Assembly (NCBI GenBank): GCA_021784975.1
Contig: JAJYGU010000458.1
Location: 1 to 27,810 of the forward strand
Length of the DNA: 27,810 nucleotides
Source of the DNA: Planctomycetota bacterium
Lineage (GTDB): Bacteria > Planctomycetota > Planctomycetia > Pirellulales > Thermoguttaceae
Direction: 5' to 3'
Under the pieces are notes generated by a model. That model was not told the DNA's origin, searched no databases, and saw nothing but the letters and a program-made list of their open reading frames with translations. Below, piece by piece: positions 22,684 to 27,810 of the stretch (positions within the stretch are counted from its first letter, which is position 1; each line of letters starts with the position of its first letter). A program made the position numbers and the translations under genes.

Positions 22684-24681
22684 ATGCAAGGTCCCACGCC
22701 GCTTCGGCAAGAACTGGGGAAGTCGCGGCTAAGCCGCACTCTTCTCTACGGCCTCCTGACCCTGTTCTTTTTGCAGCTTCTCTCCGATTTTGTGGCAGCC
22801 CTCTACGCACGGGGATTATTGGGCACTACGATCCCCGTCGAGATTGTGGCCGTGCTGTTGTTATTTACCCCAATCCTGCTGCTGTTTGCGCCTGGCCGAG
22901 CGGGAATAAGAGGGCAAGCGATCCTGGTCGTTCTCATCCTGCTGACCGCCGTGAGTGAGATGTGGGCCGGTGCGCGCGGGCGAGTCTTGCTGGCGGGGCT
23001 GGGTACGGGCAGTTTCATGCTGCTGCTGCCGATGGGGCTCTTCGATCGCAGTCAACGCCCCAAAGACGCCCATTGGGCTCAGCGGATTCTGGGCTTGAGT
23101 CTGGGGCTGGCGCTTTCGATCTGCTTGCGGGTGTGGAACTCAGGTGTTGATCCTGCGCTTCAAACGTCTTATCGCCTGATCGAAGTTGCGCTGGCGATCA
23201 TGACGGGCTGCCTCTACTGGCGTGCCAGCTCCCAATCACCGTCAAGCCCTGCCCGCGTCACAGCTCTACGCGCTCCCTTCGGTACGACGGCAAGTTTGGC
23301 ATTGGGAGTCGTAGCTGCTTTGACGATGCTGTATTTTACATTTGCCAGCCCGGGCGTGATCGTGCGCTGGGTAGGCGGCGACTATCGCAGCATCCTGGGT
23401 CTCATCTTGCTGATGCTGACGCTGTTGGCTTTGATCGCGGGTTTCGCTCCGAATTGGATCGCACGGCTGCCGCGCGAGGTAACAGCCCTTTGGAACCTCG
23501 CCTTTGTGAGTGCCTTGGTGGCGACGTTGTTAGCTTATCAAATTCAATTCCCAGCCGACCCGGCTGCTTATCCTATGCCTGAGCCGCCCGCGCCAGCCTG
23601 GTCGGCAATAGCTCTATTTTGTTTGTGCATTCTATTCCCCGTGATCCTCGTCGATTTGAGTCTTTACAGCGACGAGCTGATTGCACGGCGACCCACGCTG
23701 CGAGCCCTGGGTGGCGGGTTCGCGCTGGCGGCCTTGTTCCTACTGCTGATGATCTTTGCTCAAACTTTCACCACGGTCTATGATTACATTCCCGTGGTTG
23801 GACCGCTGTTTCGCGATCGGTTTTGGCTGGTATTCTTGATCCTGGGCCTGGCTCTGATGGCGCCGCTGCTATCGATTCGACGAGATACCTCTTCGGTCGA
23901 ACGAGCGCCTGCCAAAACCGCCGCCGGTCTGGTGACCCTGGTCTGTGTTTTGGCCTTCCTGGGTGCGCTGTGGCGATCGGCTACTCGGCCAGGTCCTTTG
24001 CCTGCCGGCTCGCGGCTGCGGGTTCTGACGTACAATATTCAACAAGGTTACAATGCCCAAGGGCAGTGGAACTATACCGGGCAGTTGGCTTTACTGCAGC
24101 AAGCCAAGCCTGATATCGTCGGTCTGGAAGAATCCGATAGCAGTCGGATTGCGGGCGGCAACTCCGACCTGGTGCGTTACTTCGCCGACCACCTTGGTTG
24201 CTATTCGTATTATGGCCCCAAGGTAGTGGCGGGCACCTTTGGCATTGCCCTGTTGTCGCGATATCCCATCGAAAATCCGCGCACGGTCTTTTTCTACAGC
24301 AGCGGCGAGCAGACGGCGGCCATCAAAGCCCAGGTTACGGTTCAGGGGAAAGCCTTCAATATTCTGGTTACCCATTTGGGCAACGACGGTCCGCTGGTGC
24401 AGCAGCAAGAACTGTTGCGCGAGGCCACTGGTATCGCACCTGTAATTGCCATGGGCGACTTCAACTTCCGCCCGAATTCGGCATCCTATCAATTGACCCG
24501 AAAAGTGCTGGACGATGCCTGGCTCGTGCGCTGGCCCGGCGGCGTGGACGATCAGGGTTACAATCCGTCCGATCGCATTGATCACATCTTCGTTTCGCCG
24601 GGCACCTCCGTCAAAGACGCGCACTTCATGACCGCTCCCGAATCGGATCATCCTGCCTTGTGGGTGGACCTCGGGCGGTGA
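22684..24681 (+). CDS. Polytopic membrane protein with C-terminal EEP domain (Cwh43/PGAP2IP-like)
   Basis: 665 residues. The first roughly 430 form about 12 transmembrane segments. Residues about 448-665 are an endonuclease/exonuclease/phosphatase (EEP) domain: LRVLTYNIQQGYN, PDIVGLEESDSSR, GTFGIALLSRYPI, NILVTHLGNDG, VIAMGDFNFRPNS and a C-terminal DRIDHIFVS with SDHPALWVDL. The metal and catalytic residues (the NI asparagine, EES glutamate, GDFN aspartate and SDH histidine) look complete. The arrangement and the NIQQGYN/ESDSSRI/GTFG stretch resemble the eukaryotic Cwh43/PGAP2-interacting protein, which acts in GPI-lipid remodelling. A phosphodiesterase or lipid-linked function is more likely than nuclease. 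The gene is divergent from the symporter; its base use seems less GC-rich than its neighbours, which hints at transfer. Confidence 0.8.
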   Translation: MQGPTPLRQELGKSRLSRTLLYGLLTLFFLQLLSDFVAALYARGLLGTTIPVEIVAVLLLFTPILLLFAPGRAGIRGQAILVVLILLTAVSEMWAGARGRVLLAGLGTGSFMLLLPMGLFDRSQRPKDAHWAQRILGLSLGLALSICLRVWNSGVDPALQTSYRLIEVALAIMTGCLYWRASSQSPSSPARVTALRAPFGTTASLALGVVAALTMLYFTFASPGVIVRWVGGDYRSILGLILLMLTLLALIAGFAPNWIARLPREVTALWNLAFVSALVATLLAYQIQFPADPAAYPMPEPPAPAWSAIALFCLCILFPVILVDLSLYSDELIARRPTLRALGGGFALAALFLLLMIFAQTFTTVYDYIPVVGPLFRDRFWLVFLILGLALMAPLLSIRRDTSSVERAPAKTAAGLVTLVCVLAFLGALWRSATRPGPLPAGSRLRVLTYNIQQGYNAQGQWNYTGQLALLQQAKPDIVGLEESDSSRIAGGNSDLVRYFADHLGCYSYYGPKVVAGTFGIALLSRYPIENPRTVFFYSSGEQTAAIKAQVTVQGKAFNILVTHLGNDGPLVQQQELLREATGIAPVIAMGDFNFRPNSASYQLTRKVLDDAWLVRWPGGVDDQGYNPSDRIDHIFVSPGTSVKDAHFMTAPESDHPALWVDLGR

Positions 24682-24696
24682 GAGCCTGTGGAGAAA

Positions 24697-24767
24697 AGCC
24701 ACCAAATCTAGATAAGATAGGACTGTTCGTAGTGGATGATTTTCCACGTTTCCCAAATTTGGTGGCT
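24697..24767. repeat. Inverted repeat between convergent genes
   Basis: AGCCACCAAAT (24697-24707) and ATTTGGTGGCT (24757-24767) are perfect 11-bp arms about 49 bp apart. They lie in the gap between the EEP protein stop and the oxygenase stop. The spacing is long for a simple terminator; they could be the ends of a small decayed insertion. Confidence 0.55.
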
Positions 24768-24802
24768 ATCGCCCCGCCGTTTTGCCCCAACTCGCTGCCG
24801 GT

Positions 24803-27187
24803 CTATCCCGGAACTTTCTGCCGTCCCCTTTTCTGGCCACGCTCCAGCGCGGCGATCCGTGACAGGTTCTTCAAGTCGCGCTCGTAAATCTTGTGGGCCG
24901 CGTCATAGGATGCCGTAGTTTTCGTACACACCAGCGTGTGGGGGCTCCCACGGTGTTCCGTGACATGGGTGCAATCGCAGCCGTCGCGGTCGATGACGTT
25001 GTGCAAGTGGCGACGGCGCTCCTTGGCGAGCGGAAAGCGGACTTCCCGTCGGTCCGGATCAGCCAGAAACTCGCTGAGTGCGCGGCAGTCGCGGCAGGTG
25101 CACGACAGCTTGGCGGCGCGCCGGTAATCAGCCGGCTTTTGCGGGGCCTGAGCCGTGCGGCGTTCGAGTTCGCGGCGGCACGCGGCAAGCCAACGCGAAA
25201 TCGGCCCCTCGGCGGCTCGTTTGGCAAGCTGCCGCTCGAGCGCGAAAATCGCCGCCAGTTGGGCGTCGGTCAAGTCGTACTTGTCGGAAACCATCGCGTG
25301 GTCCACCAGCCGCGAGAGCGGAGTTTCCGCGCCAACGGCGATCATTGCCGCGACCAACGAACCGAGCACGGCTTTCCGATCGATCTGCTGAAGTTGCCAC
25401 CCATGGTCCTGTCGCTTCCTGTCAAGTGCCTCCATCGCCTCGACCGAACGCGCGGACAACCGCCGGCACACCTCAATCCGCTCGGAATTCTTGTCGCGCT
25501 GGACGCAAAGCCTGCGCAGAAGCGCGGCGTTTCGGGCGACGGTCTCGGCCGTCGCAGTCTCGAGCACCGTCGCGAGTTCCCCCTCGAAACTGGCCCAACC
25601 GTGCCGCCCGCAAAACGCGGTGAACGACGGATCGATCTCGACGGCGGCGTCGGCGGGCATCACCTTGACGAGGAACCGGCGCACGAGATCCGGGTCGTCC
25701 AACCGGAAAAGCAGCTTCGCAAAAACGTTGCGGTTCACGCCCTCTGGCTTTTCCCGCCAATAGCCGTGGCCCCGGGCGTTCCACGAGTCGATAATTGCCG
25801 AGGCGAACGACAAGCACTCGCGGCGCAGATCGTCGCGTTCGGCCTTCTTGGCGGGCTTGAGCCGTTTGACCATCGCCTCCAGGCCGCCGATCGACGCGTC
25901 GGTGCCCGCGCCGGAGAGGACCTGAAAATGCCGGCTCCGCAGCCAGATCACCACCGCGGCGCGGTGGTACCACCGCTCCAGCGTCATGCCCTCATTGCCC
26001 GTGTAGCCTTCGAAGTCCTCGCGGCTGGCCTCGGCGTCGTCCAACGCCGCGTCGGCGACGATCTCGTCCTCGTCGAGGGGAATCTCGCCGAACTGGACCT
26101 TCGTGCCGTGCCGATCCGACCAGTGAGCCGCCGACAGGCTGGACTCGTAGATCTCGCCCATCTCGTAGTGGCCGCGCGTCTCGTGGTAGTCGTCCTCATC
26201 CTCCTCGTCCGACCAATGATAGCGGCGGCCGCGGCCATACGAATAATCGTCGTAACCTCCTTCGGCGGATCCGCTTTGCCACAACGTGACCAGGGCGAGG
26301 TGCGCCGCGCAATCGGCTTGCTCGGCCGCCTCGAAGAGTACCTCCGCCCGGGCCCGATCGACACCTTTCAGCGTGTCGATCGCCAGCCCCGTCTGCGAAT
26401 AGCGATGATCGAGCGTCACGGCGAGCTTCTGGGGATCGCCGGCGCGGCCCCAGCGGCCGAGCAGCTTCCCGATCGCCGCGGCGCAATCGCCGTAGGACGG
26501 GGCCGCGATCCGCGTCTTGCCGCGCCTGCCGGCCAGCGTGAGATTGCAGGTCAGGCAGAGCTTGAAGCCGCTCTTCACCGGCCGGACTTCGTGCTGGCAG
26601 TCGGCGTAGAACGCGGCATAACTCAACTCGTGCCCCGAGGCCGCGCCGGAGAAGGTGATCTGGTGGCGCCGGCCGGCGTGCGAAACGATCAACTCGCCCC
26701 CTCGGTGCTTCGACGGCAGACAGATCGCCAGCGTGGCCACCATCCGATCGAGCTTCTCGCCGTCGCGGTGCGGCAGGAAAAAGCCGCCTTTTTCGTACAA
26801 CAGCAGCTCGTAAAGCTGGGCCGAGAGCTGGTGGCCTTCCAACCCCAACGCCTGCCGCACGTCCTCCACGATGGAAGCCAGCAGATCGTCCCATTTGGAG
26901 TTGGTCAAGCGAAACTGGTGCGGGTCGAGCGTCCAGGAGCGTCGCACCGAGGTATCGACCAGAGTTTCCGGCCCCTTGCCATACGGCGCCTGGCGGCACA
27001 GCTTGATGAGCTCGCGGGCCTGAGTCTCACTCAGCGGCAGCCCAATCTGGCCCAGCCCCCGCACTTCCAATCCCGGCATAGTCAAGGGGCGGTCGCCCGC
27101 CGTGCAAACGTCTCCAGGCCGATCGACGCCGGCGAGAGCTTCGAGCAGCTTGTCGTGAATCCGCGATCCCTTCTCTGGCTTTGCCAT
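24803..27187 (-). CDS. Large 2-oxoglutarate/Fe(II)-dependent oxygenase with unknown C-terminal regions
   Basis: 794 residues from the ATG at 27187, with AAAGG about seven bases upstream; the upstream in-frame ATG at 27241 is less likely. The prolyl-4-hydroxylase-like jelly roll covers about 90-220: LYELLLYEKGGFFLPHRDGE carries the HxD ligands (H140, D142), and FYADCQHEVRPVKSGFKLCL the distal His (H199) and 2-oxoglutarate-binding Lys (K209). About 570 further residues contain an acidic Tyr/Asp/Glu/Gly-rich stretch (near 330-365) and a Cys/His cluster near the C-terminus (CTCRDC, GCDCTHVTEHRG, TLVCTKT) that could bind zinc. Such long fusions have also been seen in fungi. The substrate is unknown; it stands alone, convergent with the EEP gene. 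Confidence 0.75.
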   Translation of the reverse strand: MAKPEKGSRIHDKLLEALAGVDRPGDVCTAGDRPLTMPGLEVRGLGQIGLPLSETQARELIKLCRQAPYGKGPETLVDTSVRRSWTLDPHQFRLTNSKWDDLLASIVEDVRQALGLEGHQLSAQLYELLLYEKGGFFLPHRDGEKLDRMVATLAICLPSKHRGGELIVSHAGRRHQITFSGAASGHELSYAAFYADCQHEVRPVKSGFKLCLTCNLTLAGRRGKTRIAAPSYGDCAAAIGKLLGRWGRAGDPQKLAVTLDHRYSQTGLAIDTLKGVDRARAEVLFEAAEQADCAAHLALVTLWQSGSAEGGYDDYSYGRGRRYHWSDEEDEDDYHETRGHYEMGEIYESSLSAAHWSDRHGTKVQFGEIPLDEDEIVADAALDDAEASREDFEGYTGNEGMTLERWYHRAAVVIWLRSRHFQVLSGAGTDASIGGLEAMVKRLKPAKKAERDDLRRECLSFASAIIDSWNARGHGYWREKPEGVNRNVFAKLLFRLDDPDLVRRFLVKVMPADAAVEIDPSFTAFCGRHGWASFEGELATVLETATAETVARNAALLRRLCVQRDKNSERIEVCRRLSARSVEAMEALDRKRQDHGWQLQQIDRKAVLGSLVAAMIAVGAETPLSRLVDHAMVSDKYDLTDAQLAAIFALERQLAKRAAEGPISRWLAACRRELERRTAQAPQKPADYRRAAKLSCTCRDCRALSEFLADPDRREVRFPLAKERRRHLHNVIDRDGCDCTHVTEHRGSPHTLVCTKTTASYDAAHKIYERDLKNLSRIAALERGQKRGRQKVPG

Positions 27188-27400
27188 GACGATGCCTTTC
27201 AGGAGCTTTGCTGGGGCCGCAACCGGGCACGGCGCGCGCATTCTAATTCACCCCGCCAACGGCGACAACCCCTCGAAGCAGCCCGCCTCGATGGACGCAA
27301 CGATCAAAGGCCTCCCGCGAAACACTGTGAACACGACGTTCGTGAACGAGCGTGACAATCACGAAGCAGAAGCACACATGGATGCTCGCCCCCCGCGGAG

Positions 27401-27478
27401 CCGTGCTGAAGCACGGGCCTAAGACCGCCTGGGGCGGAAACGCCCGTAAGACGGGCGTCGCTCTGCCGGCCTACCGGC
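27401..27478. repeat. Cluster of four small hairpins
   Basis: CCGTGCT-GA-AGCACGG (27401-27416), CCGCC-TGG-GGCGG (27425-27437), CGCCCGT-AAG-ACGGGCG (27441-27457) and GCCGG-CCTA-CCGGC (27465-27478). All lie in 78 bp between the oxygenase start and the IS110 element. This looks like a REP-type cluster rather than a terminator, since no T run follows. Confidence 0.7.
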
Positions 27479-27480
27479 GT

Positions 27481-27621
27481 TTGCCGGGCGAAGAAATATG
27501 TGTAACAACCAGGCGTCAACGCGGCTGATACTATAACCGCCGCGTGAAAGGCCCCTTGCTGGTGGACTAAGTTTGAAGTGTGTAACTCATTCTCAGTCCA
27601 CCGAACAAGGAGACCTATCTC
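27481..27621 (+). ncRNA. IS110 leader with strong hairpin, candidate bridge RNA
   Basis: The non-coding stretch directly upstream of the IS110 recombinase is where IS110-group elements encode their bridge RNA (known for IS621). It contains a stem with CCTTG plus GGTGGACT (27554-27558, 27561-27568) pairing with AGTCCACC plus CAAGG (27595-27602, 27606-27610). The same stem covers part of the AAGGAG Shine-Dalgarno (27607-27612). The exact left end of the element and the RNA ends cannot be fixed here. Confidence 0.4.
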
Positions 27622-27810
27622 ATGTGGCATGTTGGTATTGATCTTCATCGTGCAACAGTTGTGCTTGCAGCCGTAAATGACAGCGGTGAAGCAATGGCCC
27701 CAATGACCATCCAGTGCAAGGAGACGGCGGCGATCGTGGAAAGTGTCAGGAAGCTGGGACTATTCCGCGCGGTCATCGAAGCCACTGGCACGTACCGTTG
27801 GCTTTACGAC
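27622..27810 (+). CDS. IS110-family transposase/recombinase, 5' fragment cut by window edge
   Basis: 63 codons to the window edge. It starts MWHVGIDLHRATVVLAAVND, the first DEDD-type strand of IS110 recombinases (D in GIDLH), and continues into AVIEATGTYRWLYD, which matches the second acidic strand. AAGGAG precedes the ATG by about ten bases. IS110 enzymes use a RuvC-like DEDD domain plus a serine and are guided by a bridge RNA. The remaining part lies outside the window. Confidence 0.9.
   Translation, partial: MWHVGIDLHRATVVLAAVNDSGEAMAPMTIQCKETAAIVESVRKLGLFRAVIEATGTYRWLYD

Noticed and set aside
24893..27355. Very long open frame on the plus strand opposite the oxygenase gene
   Set aside because: It is antisense to a gene with clear catalytic motifs; high GC keeps the opposite frame open. 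Its translation has no recognisable domain.
27401..27478. Hairpin cluster as a CRISPR array
   Set aside because: The hairpins differ from one another and there are no equal-length direct repeats with spacers.

Overview
The window looks like a chromosomal segment of a planctomycete, probably of the Pirellula/Blastopirellula type. This rests on high GC, a small protein with the N-terminal 'LEDR' motif seen on exported planctomycete proteins, a pyruvoyl-dependent arginine decarboxylase, a PEGA lipoprotein, an ECF sigma factor with a membrane partner, a Tat-exported sugar-isomerase-like enzyme, and many palindromic intergenic repeats. All assignments come from reading the sequence; no search was run.

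Left end (1-4437): an internally deleted IS66-type transposase runs off the left edge. Behind it lies the most unusual locus: a 69-residue peptide gene (QKLEDRIAPA motif, then a Gly/Ala/Leu/Val-rich tail), a strong intrinsic terminator, and an 809-residue fusion of PqqD-like domain, M50 membrane protease and HlyD-type adaptor. Across a 430-bp divergent region sits a sigma-54 activator lacking any sensory domain. The intergenic region holds sigma-54-like octamers facing both ways and palindromes. I read this as a possible peptide modification/processing/export system with its own regulator.

Middle (5487-14191): an MscS channel, a small methyltransferase whose tail ends inside a 33-bp repeat, an ECF sigma/membrane partner pair, an Rrf2 regulator without cluster cysteines, a PEGA lipoprotein, and a divergent arginine decarboxylase/agmatinase pair that together would make putrescine. 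Then come a ferredoxin-RIC operon (iron-sulfur repair, nitrosative stress) with a recognisable promoter/operator, and a toxin-like gene broken by an in-frame amber codon next to an intact Xre-type partner.

Right (14241-22532): five minus-strand genes read in the order Na+/solute symporter, DegT/StrS aminotransferase, hydroxypyruvate-isomerase-type TIM barrel, Tat-exported FucI-like protein and GH36-like alpha-galactosidase. This looks like a catabolic locus for a galactoside or an amino sugar/cyclitol. Distinct palindromic repeats separate several of them.

Right end (22684-27810): a polytopic membrane protein with a C-terminal endonuclease/exonuclease/phosphatase domain (Cwh43/PGAP2IP-like architecture), a large convergent 2-oxoglutarate/Fe(II) oxygenase with long uncharacterised C-terminal regions, a cluster of hairpins, and the 5' end of an IS110-family recombinase whose leader forms a strong hairpin and could encode a bridge RNA. 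No tRNA, rRNA or CRISPR array was seen.
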